From contig MU260053.1 of NCBI GenBank assembly GCA_020310875.1, forward strand, positions 257,501 to 321,500: a stretch of 64,000 nucleotides of DNA. The letters run 5' to 3'. Position numbers and translations under genes: made by a program. Positions 1 through 13,400 of the stretch are shown one piece after another (positions within the stretch are counted from its first letter, which is position 1; each line of letters opens with the position of its first letter). The notes under the pieces are model-generated. The model was not told where the DNA came from. It worked only from the letters and a program-made list of their open reading frames with translations, and did not search any database. Origin of the DNA: Ceratopteris richardii. Taxonomy: Eukaryota; Streptophyta; Polypodiopsida; Polypodiales; Pteridaceae.

Positions 1-640
1 TTTTACTTATTTTGGTTGTTTATCACATATGGTATTTTAGATCATATTCTTTCCATACTTCCATACTCTTATCGTATGCAGAATGGAAAAACTATGTATG
101 CACATATTACTCTTATCATATGCAGAATGGAAAAACTATGTATGCAACTTGTCTAAATATATAGATGGAGGATTATGTGTTTTTACCAACTTTAAATGTT
201 GTTCCCCCTGCCCCCCTTCAGCATTTCTATGCATACTATCATTTTTGTAATATTTGTAATCTATAAACGAGATTATATGTTTGCCATCTCTTCCATGCTT
301 AACTTATCTCTAACATTTGACCTCTTTTGGGAATGAATTGTCAGATAGAGTTACTTTCAGAATACCAGAAATCAATCTACTACAAATTCATCTACGATTG
401 GGTAAGTAAAATATTAAATGTTTGTCTATTTTTAAGCATATACTTTCAAACATCATATATTGTTCTCTGTTCCAACTACAGTGGGAACCAACTAACTTTT
501 GCTAACTTACAACATTATGGGCTCTTGTAGGATCACGTATTAGCTTAGGACAAATGTAGAAGTTTTACATCTTTGCTTTGGTTGAACTCCACTTCGAGGA
601 ATTAATGGCTCTGCATGCTATATATCTCTTTTTTATGGTG
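1..640. repeat. Copy 1 of a ~600-bp dispersed duplication
   Basis: This block recurs in diverged form at about 2,370-2,980. Shared landmarks, in the same order, are a phrase ending GTATTTTAGATCAT, a GGATTATGTGTTTT phrase, a GACCTCTTT-GGGAAT phrase, AGTGGGAACCAA, and GAGGAA followed by GCATGCT-TATATCTC. Copy 1 has splice-like signals (GG/GTAAGT near 400 and TACAG/TGGG near 480), so it could derive from transcribed sequence. I recognise no protein in it. Both copies look decayed. Confidence 0.55.
65..147. repeat. 44-bp tandem repeat, about two copies
   Basis: A 44-base unit containing TATGCAGAATGGAAAAACTA is present twice head to tail, with one or two mismatches. It lies inside copy 1 of the larger duplication and is not seen in copy 2, so it arose after the larger duplication or was lost from copy 2. 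Confidence 0.7.
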
Positions 641-1140
641 GTTCTTGTACTGGGCATAAAATTGATGCAAATTTTTGTGGTTGTCTTGTAGAGCTATTGG
701 AAATGCAATACAGAATAAAGGATCTCTACAGATCCTTTTTGAATTTGCTTCAGAGACTTTTCAAAAGTTTCCCACAGTTGATTTAGGGCCCCAGTTGTTT
801 TCCTGCCATTTTTTATGAGGAGATAGGACTACACCACAAGGTTGTCTTGGATGGATTATATTTTCCTGTGCTTGTATCATCTGCTATATATTGATGTGTA
901 TACTGGATAATTTTAGCTTGATGTTTTGAAAGACACTGAATGTAGACAAATTGGTTCTTCTTATACCACATGTTCGCGATTTCTAGCTCTGCAAACATTG
1001 ACTACTAAATCTTTTCATATAAAAATCTTGCGCAGACATTAGGTTTTACTATTGTGGAACAAGTAGCTGTAGTACTGCTTGCTTCCATATGCGGCACAGC
1101 CGTTTCATTGCATATTTTGCACTGTCAGTACTAATAATTC

Positions 1141-1540
1141 TTAACTTGGATCTTAAATTATAACTGAAAGCCTTATTCTAATAATCATAAACTTTATAAA
1201 AAAAGCCTAACCGTAATCATAAAACTTACCTAAAAGCCTAACCGTTTCCTGAATTTCAACTAAAATTTTAACCTTGACACTAAGTTTTAACTAAAAACTC
1301 AAACCTAAACAAGCACATCACTCTAGAAGCTTCGTGAAAGTAGCATTCTAATGAATGTATATCGTTAACCTTGAATTTCAAATTAGAAGCTAACCTTAAC
1401 CCTATTGCTGAATTTCAACTAGAAACCTAAAGATAACTCTAAATTTGAACTCAAAACCTAACCCTCATCCTAAAATTTAACTAAAAATCTAATACCAACC
1501 CTAAATTTGGGCTGAAAACCTTACAATAAACTGGCACGTC
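1141..1540. repeat. Degenerate AACCCTAA-like tandem repeat
   Basis: This stretch is built from many diverged copies of a roughly 30-40 base unit of the type CCTAACC...AAATTTCAACTAAAA, with phrases such as AAACCTAACCC and CTAAATTTGAACT recurring. It has no open frame. The CCTAACCC words recall plant telomere repeats, but spacing and sequence are too irregular to call it interstitial telomere. It is an old minisatellite. Confidence 0.5.
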
Positions 1541-2339
1541 ACCTTTCAGTCACTAGTATAGTGCATTCCTGAGGATGAGCAACTCTCTCAAGTGCTTGAA
1601 ACTTATTTTCTCAATTAGAATCAAATTTGTAATTGGAAAAATTTGAGCACAACCAAATGATTGTTTGTTAGTCAATGCAAAAGTTGGCGTATCTTGGATG
1701 TCACATGAGTTTGGATGAATCCTGTTTTTGTCTGCCCCATTGCTAATACATACTTCTAATCATATTATTTTCACATAGTAACGGTCATATCTAAGCATTT
1801 TCTCATGCCCAAGTGGTTAATCTACGATAGTAGCTCATGACTGACAATTGATAACCTGAAGTACTCATGCACATATTTGAACATGCTAGATGGGTAGCTT
1901 GGTGATTGTGTTTTGTAAAGGATTGTATATATGAGTTTGTACGTGTCATCTAGTTTGATTAATGAACACTTTTTTGTATTCATGTGATTGCGAACCAAAC
2001 ATATGAAAATGTTGGATTTGGCTTTTCATAGTTGGTTTTTGGCTGCTGAAAGCTATCCCACTCGGATTTGCGCCACGTATGATGTGTGCTGTGATGAAAG
2101 TGCATTTTGACACATGGTACCTATTGCAATTTCAAGGTCTTCAAATTAAAATGTACATTAATTTCCAATGACTATAATGGGGTGTTCATATGTACATGGT
2201 ATTATGTCCAACATATAAGCACATATGATGACTTTAAATGGTCATAATGTGATGCATCATGCATACATGTATGTACAGTTCATAAATCTACATATGTTTT
2301 GAACATTGCATCATGCATATTGCATGCTAGACCTATAGT

Positions 2340-2550
2340 CTATGCATATGTTGAGGATATGTACTATGTACCATGAGTTTTACTTTTTTTTTTTTGTCAC
2401 ATGTGATAATATGTGGTATTTTAGATCATAAATTTTCAATATACATGTGTTGAAGATATGTACTATGTACCGTGAATTCTACCTTTTTTTTTTTTTGGTC
2501 ATGTATGATAACATGTGCATTTGAGATCATAAAATTTCAATACGTCCACA
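2340..2550. repeat. ~100-bp tandem repeat, two copies
   Basis: Two adjacent units each run from GATATGTACTATGTACC through a T-run to GATCATAAA-TTTCAATA. They sit at the left edge of copy 2 of the 600-bp duplication. Confidence 0.6.
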
Positions 2551-2980
2551 CTCTTTATGTATTTGCCGAGTGGCCTTGTCTAAACATGTAGGATGGATGA
2601 TTATGTGTTTTATTGATTAATTTTGGTATGAATGAGATTATAATATTACTACCTTTTCTGCACTCTTTTTTTTTTTAGATGGACCTCTTTCGGGAATAAA
2701 CTGTAAAGTAGATTTATGTTTAGAATACTGAAAATGGATCAACTGCGAATTCAACTACTATTAAATAAGTAACATATGAAATGGTATTTTCTACATCCAA
2801 GCATTGAAAATTGTTCTCCACTCAAGCTATAGTGGGAACCAAATAGCTTTTGCTAGCCTACAACATTATCAATATTGATAGGATCGCTCATGGACATCAC
2901 TTTCACTTGTAGCAATTTGTAAGATCTTTACTTAGGTCGCTACTCTTGAGGAACTTAGTGTTTGCATGCTGTATATCTCC
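2370..2980. repeat. Copy 2 of the ~600-bp dispersed duplication
   Basis: Collinear with positions 1-640 and in the same orientation, but diverged, and the splice-like donor seen in copy 1 is not conserved. The 1.7 kb between the two copies contains the degenerate repeat at 1,141-1,540 and otherwise AT-rich, ATG/CAT-rich sequence without a recognised gene. Confidence 0.55.
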
Positions 2981-4553
2981 TTTCCCTTTCTTACCTCATT
3001 TTTGTATAATTTGTCGACATTTGAGTATTTTAACAATGTTTCTACAAGATGAGGTTTTTGTCATTTCTAGAAGTTTTAGTTTTGTTCCGATTAAGAACAA
3101 CGTGCCCTTAATATTTCCTTCATTTATGAGTATCTTCATAAGATATTGTGTCTCTCCCTTCTTATGCTCCATGCCTTGCTCCAGTTTGTTTATTTTTTCT
3201 TTATGCTTCACTTCATATGATCGTGGTTTTTCTTTCCTCTTTTCATTTAGGGTTTTCTCATTTTGTATATGTGTTTACTTATATTTTTTAGTATCCCTAT
3301 TCAAGAGCTGATTTCTTTGGAGGTCACCCGTTTGGGAATTTTTTCTTGCATGAGATCACATAATGACAAGGTTTCCAGAAGTTGAGATAATTACCCTACC
3401 CTCAGAATTTATTGTGAAAGGCTTGTGAACTAGGAAACTTATGAAAGTCTCATAGAAAAGCACCATTTCAACTCACAAGTTGGGCTTACCCCAACATTTA
3501 ATATCTGGCAACCATCGAAGATTCTCAATACAATAACAAGAAAGTGGGGTTGGAAGCCACATTGAATGGCTTCCACATGTACCTTACTTGAGTTATTTTC
3601 AAGGAGATTTTTTACATGACAATGAATCTCAAGCTAATCTCCATACCAAGCATGAATTGATCATAATCACATTCTTATATTCTGTAAGTTTTATCATAAT
3701 CATTTTCAAGAATGTAAAGGTATTACTAGAAGGTTTTTCATATTTTATTCCTTCCCACAAGTTTGCATTAAGTCTAAAGGTTGGTTTTTGGTGTCTATAG
3801 ACTACATAGGCTCAATATTTGCTTCATTGCATAATATCATATTCAAGGGATGGCATGATGATTGTTTTTTGAAAGATATGCTTGTCATTGTAACCCTCTT
3901 CAAATTTTAGTGTTTCCTAACCACTTGTGTTATAGGGAGATCAATATACATTTAGATTACTAAAATAATATCTCAATTATCTTAAGTATGGATTCATTTT
4001 GTTTGCTAGTGGATCTATAAATTTTATGCTTACTTATATAGGGATGAATTTTTGTTTTGATTCTGAGTCTTTACCATTTCTTAATTTCTTTATGAAGATG
4101 GTAGAATGAAAATATAAGATCCCTTTGAATAAGTTTGTATACATGTAGCTCTTTAATCTTGATATAGGCAAAAAACCTTTCAACTTTTGAACCAAGGTAT
4201 GTACGGAAATTACATTTGCAACTATCAATTTTTTTAATACAAACTAGAGGACAAGGTGGTTATAGTTTCACCAAGGCTTTTAACTCTTTCATCAATTAAA
4301 GAAGTACAATGAAAATATGGGAGAAATATCTATCATGGAAGATGCTCCAGCAAAAGCATGATTGATAGAAATATAAATAACCTAATTAATGTTATTGCAA
4401 GACGATGAAGAAATTTTTTTCATAGTGAAAAAGAACCAAGAGTATACAAAACTCATACATATTGATAGGTCGAGAAAGGCATAGTGAATTATAGGAAAAA
4501 AAACTCAAAACTCAAACATGTGCTTGATCGCAAAAAAGAAAAAAGTTTTTGAC
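2981..4553. other. No recognised gene
   Basis: AT-rich sequence with short open stretches that match no family I know. It may include the outer end of the Ty3/gypsy element that begins at 4,554, but I could not find a clear LTR boundary, primer site or polypurine tract. Confidence 0.4.
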
Positions 4554-4958
4554 ACTCTTATAATAGGAAAACTATCCTAGGATTGAATGGAATCTAGTGG
4601 GCATATATGATGATGACAATTCTAACAGATGGAGCTTAACTTTGGATATGTCAACTAAAGGTAATATATTTTCTCTCAAATGTGTGATTTGGTAAACACC
4701 TTGTGGAAGCAGTCGGATCACTTTGTATGGGCCTAACTATTCCCTATTATAAGAGTGACTATCACTCTTTTAATAGGAAAACTATCCTAGGATTGAATGG
4801 AATCAAGTTGGTATATAGGATGATGACACTTCTAAGGGATGGAACTTAACTTTGGATATGTCAACCAAAGGTAATATATTTCCTCTCAAATGTGTGATTT
4901 GGAAAACACCTTGTGGAAGCACCTGGATGACTTTGTATGGGCCTAACTACTTTGGCAC
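4554..4958. repeat. ~200-bp tandem duplication in gypsy integrase end
   Basis: Positions 4,554-4,745 and 4,763-4,958 are near copies. Both contain AGGAAAACTATCCTAGGATT, GGATATGTCAAC and CACCTTGTGGAAGCA. On the minus strand this is the integrase C-terminal module, so the module is present twice in this fossil. Confidence 0.75.
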
Positions 4959-7900
4959 GAGTTTGGTTAACACAAGTAGGAAGTGATATAATAAGACCAA
5001 AGACTCTTGTATTACCTATTTAGCTATTAAGTGTCTTATCATGAAGTCTTTTATGCACCACTTGCCTATGTTCTAATCTCTTCATATCCTTTGCCCTGCA
5101 TTCTTCCAAAGCCCCTAGTCTTCTTATGTGAGGATCAATAGCATCAATATATATTTCATAAGGTCCTTCATTATGAATTCAAAAAATGAAATAGATTATT
5201 TTCATAAGCTAACAAAAAATGATTTTCACTTGTAGTACCCTTTTTGTGTATTTTAGATATCTCCAATAGTAGATCTTGGCCATGAAACCTAGTGATTGAA
5301 AGGAAGCTGCACATTAAGTTGTTCAAAATCTTATTAGACCTTTTTGCCTATCCATTAGCCATAGGATAATATGCACATGACTTCTTGTGATCAATCTTGT
5401 GCCTGTCAAAAATATAGTATATCAATCAATTTACATAGTATGTGGCTTTGTCACTTATAATTTTTAGATGACACCCAAACCTTGAAAAAACATTTTATAT
5501 ATGAAGTCCATCACAGCAAGATGTGAGTTTTTTCCCTACCTATTTAGTACAATAACATGGGTCCGTTCATATGTACTTTTGTTCCCAAGTTGATCAATTG
5601 GCTTGATGGGCCCAATGAAGTCAAGATCCCATCTCTTGAAGGGTTGTAATCTAATTGTTATCACCAATGGTTGGAAAATTTGCATTAAAGGTTGAGGCAT
5701 GAACCTTTGGCATGTGTCACATGTTTTCTAATATTTGATTGCATCTTTGAACAGACGAGTCCACTAAAACCCTTTGTTTTAGAGTTTGTGCACCAAATCC
5801 TCTAACTTAAGGTGTACTTGACTATGAGTTGCTTCAAGAAAAATGGTTACTTCATGGTGAAACATACATCTACATAAAATTCCATTTGGGTAATACTTGT
5901 AAAGCTTGTCTTTTATGATAAAATATGATTCACTTTTAAATAGAAGCTTCCTTTTCTCTTATGGTGATGAGTTGAGGGGAAACACTGTTGAGGTGAGAAA
6001 TTGTACTACTTTTGTGTGTAGTGAGACTGAGGAACAATATGAAAAAGGAGAGTTTCAACAAGCTCATCATCTATAATTGTATGCTTCTATTCTTGAAAGA
6101 GAAGTAACCAATGCCATACTATACCTGCTACACTTGGCTTATTGATAAAATAAATTAGAGTTTGATGGTTACAAATGACTATGAAATGCACACCCAAGAG
6201 ATAGTGCCTCAATTTTTGCAAGGAAAATACGATGGACAAACTTTCTCTCTCAATGGTCTTTTAATTTATCTCAACCTTGGGAATAGGCTACTTGGATATG
6301 CCATTTGCTGATTTTGTTTTCTTTGTGTGGACGATTGTGTGAGTGTTGCACCAAGGCTCGTAGCTTTGTGCACATGAAACTCAAAGGAATAATTAGGAAG
6401 AGTTAGAAATGGTGCAATAGATAAGCTTTTTTTGAGTTTATTGAATGCATTTTTATGATTTGAAATTCCATGAGAATGGTAGTTTCTTGCTTGTGAGTTA
6501 GAAAGATCGTTAGGCTGTCTCGAATTACATTTGTATAAATATTTTGTGATACCTTGCATATCCTAGAAAACTTTGTACTTCTTTGGGAGTATGAGAGCAT
6601 AACATAGAGAATATGGCTGAGACTTTAGTAGGATCAACAGTTATGCCTCAGGCTAATACTATGTGGATGGCCAAAAATTGACATTTTGCAAGTTTTCAAA
6701 TTTGTTTGTTGACATTGATTGAAGATTTCTTGTACAATGACACATGTCAAGATTTCATTCTTAAGAGAAAAAAACAATCCTGAGCTTTGATAATCTTCCA
6801 ACGAGGTAGGGGAAACCCTACCATATACCCATCAACACTAGATGTTGATTGTTTAGTGTATGGAAAATGAATGATTTTCAATTGGTCATTTCGTAATCTA
6901 ATATTGATTTGAATGAGCTTGTAGAAACTAACCTTATGTTGACTGTTATTCAATTTCTTTTTCATACATACTAGTTCAAATGCACATGGTTGAGGATGAG
7001 GAAATTGGTTCTTCAAGTCCTCCCTCAACTTTCCATAAGACTCTTTGATGACATCCTCCTACTTTCTTTGACTTCTTTGCGATGTTCTTGTTGATTCGTC
7101 TATTCATCTTGGTTTATTGCCACTTTAAACCTTGCCCTAGTCATCATAGGCTCCAGTGGAGAAGGAAAAATTGAGCTTTGTGGATCCATACCTTGCCAAG
7201 CAGTGGCTACAATCATATGAGTGGGTGTTGTGAGAGCAGTTTTCTAGATGTGTCCATACTCTTTGTAGTGGTAGCATATAAGTGAATAAGTATAAACACA
7301 TATGGTTGCCTTGGATGTCTTTGTCTATTCTATCAATTTTTCTCCCTTCCTCTGAATTGGATGTACTAGCATAGAATTGGGGAGTACCTTTTTTAGTTGA
7401 ATGAGCTCCTTTGAGATAATGTTAATCTTGAGCTTTGCACCTATTTTTGTTGCAAAATTGGCATGTCAACTTATTGGGATAATCCAAAACAGAGTGACCA
7501 CTACTACTACTACAAATGGTACACCACATTTTCCTTCAAATCTCTTGTGAGTTGCATAGTTCCTCTACTTCTTTGAAAATTTGTGCAAGTACATTATCAT
7601 TATGTCATGTTGTTTGTGTAGGTACATTCTCCATTTATTGGGATCGTTGCATCTTTAGGGCATCTAGTTCCTTTTTTAGTTGCTCAAGTGGGTCCTTTTA
7701 GCTTTCATATATGGGTCGATTACTTCCTTTGAAGTGGATTCAATGTTCTTTGATGCATGACATAGTAGATCCAAACTCTTTCAATGTAGAGTCCAATATG
7801 AGGTACACTCTCAATTTTCGTCGAGAGCACTTGGACACGACTTCTCGATCCATTTCTTGATAATGAAGTCCCCTAGTGCATGTGGTAAGCATGCATCTAG

Positions 7901-8420
7901 GGACTTGGCACTAGTGTATAATTCATGAAAGGATTAATCCAATGGGAGCCATATATTTTTCCGGTTCGTCCAAGGTTGTGTGGATGAATTGCTCAGCTAG
8001 AATGTGTAAGAAATTGCAGTCTTGATCTCTTATCAAGTGTGTCCATGCTTTTACTAGATATATCACTCGTGTGCTAGTACACCCAAGGTAGATGGGAATA
8101 GGCCCACTAGAGATTCTTCTATATGTTGTTAACCTCTTCCACGATGTAAGGAGAAGAACGTTCTTACATGGTACATCCTCTTACAACAAACCTATAAACG
8201 TATGAAACTTAATGTTAATTTTGGTGACAACTCTTCTCTTCTAAAAGTTCTCTTTAAAATACCTTTGGACACTATGAGAGATTCTTGTGATGTATGTAGA
8301 GATGCCCAAAAGGAACTAGAACACTTCTTTTTAGAGGCCATGGAAGACCTTTGCATGGCTCGATGGATTTCCCAAGGACTCCCAAGGTGGCTACCCAAAA
8401 GTGGCACCTAGCCATACTAT
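4554..8420 (-). mobile_element. Ty3/gypsy retrotransposon, minus strand, broken
   Basis: Read on the minus strand, the parts run in order. A gag region at about 8,410-7,420 has a Cys-rich zinc-knuckle-like stretch near 7,450-7,520. The RT/RNase H junction at about 6,560-6,270 shows AFNKLKKSLSIAPFLTLP followed by an RNase H-like start. The integrase core near 5,650-5,560 reads like DFIGPI. A YHP-ANG-type motif lies near 5,350, and an integrase C-terminal module (GPYKVIQVLPQG) lies near 4,900. This is the gypsy gene order. Many breaks are visible, and I see no intact coding region and no convincing LTR pair. It looks old. Confidence 0.75.
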
Positions 8421-8789
8421 CTCAGATATCTAACGAGGTGGGGTAACCTACCCATGTCCCCTTTCACCACTATTTTCTTTTGCTCTTTAGATCATCCTTA
8501 ATCATAATTGAGTCTTCATACACACACATAGTGATGTGAAACATCACCTTAATAGACCACATCTCAACTATGGGTGACTCCACAATAGGGTGACCATCTA
8601 AGCCAGCTTATAGGAAATTTTGCGTGACCACCTAAGCTAGCTTATAGGAAATCTATGCAACCACTATTTCGTTCTAGGCAAAATATGGGTGATCAACTCC
8701 TTGACCTAGCAAAAAAGGGCAACCAACCACCCATCCTATGGACACAATATGGATGATCACCTCTTGGACATGCTATGGGTGACCAGTTG
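8421..8789. other. Spacer with a short tandem repeat
   Basis: Between the gypsy gag and the next copia fragment. The phrase CCTAAGCTAGCTTATAGGAAA occurs almost twice between about 8,595 and 8,660, and GGGTGA-CA phrases recur from 8,570 to 8,785. It could be remnant LTR or leader sequence. No coding content recognised. Confidence 0.35.
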
Positions 8790-10412
8790 TTCGATAGGTT
8801 AATAGGTCAATAGGTTTCCATGGGAGTGTCAATAGGTTTGTACTCTTCAAGGCCAAAATGCTTCAATAATCTGTCCATGTATTTTCTTTGACACAAAACT
8901 ATTCCCCTATCGACTTGCATAAAATGAATGCCCAAATAATGATACAAATGCCCAAAAATAGACATCCAAAAAGAGGAATGCAAATCAGCCTTAAATTCAG
9001 TAATATGCTTCTCATTAGGACATATGAGCAACATATCATTAATGTATACAAAAATGATCAAAATTACATTATATACACACTAAGATGCTCTCGATTGGAC
9101 TATTCTCAAATCCATGTGCCAGCAAGTAAGCATGCATTTTTTTCATACCAAGCATGTGGTGCTTGCTTCAATCCATACAATGCCTTTTTCAACCAGCACA
9201 CTTATTTTTGCCTCTTCTATGTCAAATTCTCTCATCAATAAGTGTATCATGTAAATCTGCATAAAAAATACGATGATTTGCATCATCATCTGAAACTTGT
9301 AAAGGTTTAAAAATACCCTCATTAGGAGGAGCATTAGACCATCCACCTATAAAAAGAGGCAACCAAGTGACAAGCACATCCTTTGAGTTTCCTAATGTCT
9401 CCTAAGTACATGAGAGTAAGAGCTGAATTGCATCTTCCACAAAAACAATATCATGACTGATTATAATGAGTTTATTGTGTGGAAGATAGAGATGATAGCC
9501 TTCACTTACAAGTGTACCTAACAAAAATGCATTTCATAACCCTATCATCCAACTTTCATGTTGTTGTTCAGGTAGTAATGCAGATGCTAGACAACCAAAA
9601 ACATGTAGATGAGCAATAAATGGATTGTGACCATGCAAATCCTCACATGGAGTGATAGATTTCAGTGCTTTTATGGGACACTTATTAAGTACAAATGCTA
9701 TACACACATAACAACCTTGACCCAGAATGTATGTAGTAAAGTTTGACTTCTCCCCATACACCTTGCCATTTCCATGAGAGATATATTCTTCCTCTCAACA
9801 ATCCCATTTTGTTGATGTGTATATGGCACTGTACACTTATGTTTTATCCCATGAGTAGCGAGAAATGTATTAAAATTAGAAAACATATACCATGAGTAGC
9901 GAGAAATGTATTAAAATTAGAAAATAGAGGGTGCCCATTTTACATGCTAACATATTTTTAATCATAATCAGGAACTATTTCAAGCAACTAAACACTTCAA
10001 ACTTCATTTTCAATGGATAAACCCATGCAAGCCTAGAAAATTCATCAATAAAAGTCAAGATGTATAAGTAGTTCCCAAATGAATTTGTCTATATAGGATC
10101 ACAGATTGTCACTCTTAACAAGATAAAATTTATGTGTAGCTCTAACTGAACTATGTTTGGGGAAGGAATAGTGTCGTATTTTACCCAAAATGCATAGCCC
10201 ACATACATGCTTAGAAGGTGCCTCAAGTTTGGTGAGAGAGGACACCATTTCATATTTCTACAAGCAAAGGAAACTAGTAAAACTCATATGTTGATAGCAT
10301 GCATGCCAAAGTTTAACATCCAAAGAAGCTTGAGAACCATTCATCCTCAAATTTGCATAATTTATGAGCTTATATAGCCTACGGCATAAATTGCCATAAA
10401 CAATGATATCAT
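8790..10412 (-). mobile_element. Ty1/copia family A fragment, minus strand, broken
   Basis: Minus-strand reading gives copia reverse transcriptase near 9,061-8,807 (YINDMLL, LGIHFMQV, LKHFGLEEYKPIDTPME), then more RT, and integrase at about 9,886-9,534 (PYTHQQNGIVERKN). It closely resembles the + strand family A element at 10,485-15,352, which shares LGIHFMQVD and TPMET. LTRs and gag are not evident here. Several breaks; internal material is missing relative to the fuller copy. Confidence 0.75.
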
Positions 10413-10484
10413 CATCGTGAAGCTTTCCACAAAGCTTTGGGCTTACTTCTTTTTGTGAATTAATTTAACATAACTTGGCATGCC
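10413..10484 (+). mobile_element. Short 3' tail fragment of copia family A
   Basis: The phrase CACAAAGCTTTGGGCTTACT matches the sequence just past the RNase H region of the family A element at about 15,055. It lies immediately before a truncated family A LTR. The arrangement suggests two family A copies joined through a partly lost LTR, but a rearrangement junction is equally possible. Confidence 0.5.
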
Positions 10485-13400
10485 AATAACCCTAATGGGT
10501 CACTTATCTTTGTACACATTAGTGGTAATACAGTCAGTATTGTGTGTTGTGCTCCAAGCTCCTTCTTCTTCCTTGTGGTATTCACTTGCTTCTACAGACC
10601 TCAAACTCCAACAATTGGTATCAGAGCAGCTCGCTATTTCATCTAGGGTGTCGTCGACACCCCCCTGGTCGTAGTCTCAATATTGCAAGAGAATTGGTGA
10701 GCATACTTAGTGTGGTTAGTAGATAAAAAAAACTTCATTTTGTGGTGTGAAAATCGCGATCTGAGCTAATTTTGACCTCCAAATTCACTATCGTAGCACT
10801 TGTGTAGGCAAGTTCATCTTTTTGTGCCAAAGATATATATAGATTTTGGTTCGCCAGTATAAGCATCAAGAAATTTGCTATTTTAGTAGAACTCAATAGG
10901 GTAGTTCTGTTCAATTTTTTGAGATACAATCATTTTTTTGCATCAAGGTATTTTACTCAATGGCCATGGCTGAAAGCAGTGATGTATTCTATATGTTTGC
11001 TATTGAAGATAAGTTGGATGACTCCAATTACTCATTATGGGCTTATATGATGCATCATGTATTGGTTGCAAAAGGGATGTGGAATATTGTGTAGGGTGTT
11101 GAAAATTGTCCTATTACACCTACAAACATAGTTGCTAAAGGTGATGGAGACGGCATTGAAGATGGCGATATTCTTCATATTCCTGTTGGTGTTACAGTTC
11201 CTGCTACACCTACTACAGAGCAAATTCTTTGGGATGGCAAAGATGCTTTGGCACATGCATTGATAGCGTTGTCTGTCAAACGTGCCATTATTCCTCACAT
11301 TCATTCTTGCAAAACAAATAAGGATGCTTGGGATACACTTACGACTTTATATCAGGCAAGGAATGAGGCTCGTGTTGCTTACCTCTGAAAACAGTTGGAG
11401 AGTGAGCACATGAATGAAGGAGATTCCATGGACAATTTTTTGATGAAGATCAAAGATTCGAAGGAACATTTGATTTCTGCTAGTGAAGCCTTGCTTGACA
11501 GTTCACTTATGCAGATTGTTCTGAATGGTCTTCCCGATTCATATCAGTGTTTTGCTTCTACTCATCATTTGATGATGAAAGGTAATCCAAATGCATTAAC
11601 ATTTGAGGAGTTAGTCTTTGTTTTTTGCAAGAAGATCAGTGTCGGCAGAATAAGTCCATTATGTGTGTTACAGATCAAGGTTTCCTGGTTGGTTAGAAGG
11701 GTAAAGGTAAATGGAGCTCTTCTACTAGTAACCAGAACTCTGCTAATTCTGCACAATCAAAGAAGGATCACAAAGATGAGAAGAAAACAAAAAATTAGAA
11801 ATTGTTTTGCAAATATTGTAAAGCAAATGATCATGTCATAAAGAGTTGTCCAAAACTAGCTGCTAAGGAGGCAAGGAAGAGAAAGGCTGGATATGTGGTT
11901 GCAGAGGCCTCTACACCCAAAACAGCTTCTGCCAATCTTGTGCAGAATGAAGGATGGGCATTTGCCACTGTTTTGAGTTATGATCCATCTTCATATGGAT
12001 AGTGTATGTCTACAATAAACTCAGATGTTTGCCAGTACTTTGTTAGTGGGGCAACCAAACATATTACCTTGCAACACAGTTTCTTCACTTCACTCGAGCC
12101 TGCGCCTATAGGGAATATTGTCACATGCGGCAACTGCTCTTATCTTGTTATGGGTGTTGGTAAGATCATTCTGACTACTACTGATAGGAGTTCTTTTATA
12201 TTTTTGAATGCTTTATTTGTGGCACAAATCAAGAAGAGTCGATTATCAGTTTCAGCTTTAGAGAAGATTGGCTTGGTTGTGAAATTTGTTGATGAGAGAT
12301 GTATAATTCATGCTTTGTCAAATGGCGATGTCATTATTGCATTTGGCATTTTATGTCCTGGGCTGTATATGCTCATAGACTATGAAAAATCTCTGAATGA
12401 TTCAGCATGTGCAGTACATGATTCTCACGCTTTGTCAGATGCAAAGCTTTGGCATGCATGCTTTGGCCATCTAAATTTTGCTAGTTTGCTACGCATGTAG
12501 AAATCTGAAATGGTGTCCTCTCTACCCAAACTTGAGGCACTTGGAAAACATGTCTGTGAAGGCTGTATTTTGAGCAAAATGCAATGTTTCTGACTCCCAA
12601 AAGATGGTTCAGTTCAAGCTAGTTAGAAATTGTAGCTTATTCACAATGATGTCTATGGTCCTATGCAGACACCCTCTTTTGGAAACTTTCTTTACTTCGT
12701 GACTTTCATTGATGATTTTTCCAGGCATGCATGGGTATATCCATTGAAAGCAAATTCCAAAGTGTTTATGTGCTTCAAATAGTTTTGGTTTTGGTTGACA
12801 GTATGTTAGCATGTAAAATGGGCACCCTCCATTCTGATTGATGGGGGGAATATATGTCTTTTGATTTTAATGCATTTCTAGTTGAATGTGGGATAACATC
12901 AGTGTAGAGTGTCGTATACACCTCAACAAAATGGAGTTTTTGAATGGACGAGGAGGTCACTCATGGAGATGGTGAGGTGTATGGTCAAGAGTCAAGCTTT
13001 ACCACACAATTTCTAGCTTGAGGCTATGATGTGTGCATCATATGTACTTAACAGGTGTCCCACTAAAGCATTATAGTCTATCACTCCATATGAGGCTTGG
13101 CATGGTTGCAAGCCATCTGTTGCTCACCTATGTGTTTATGGTTGCCTAGCATATGCATTAGTGCCGTATTTTTGTTGGGTACAGTTTTGAAAGCAAAGAC
13201 TATTGTTTGTATCATCCACAAACTAAATGCATTCTGGTTAGCTGTGATTTTGTTTTTGTGGAAGATTATATTCACCCATTACTTTCATGTACTATAGGAG
13301 ACATCTGTTAGCTTCAAAGATATGTATGATACTTTGCTGCCTCTTTTTACAGGTGGACAATCTAGTGCTGGTCCGAATGAGGCAATTTCTCAATCATTAC

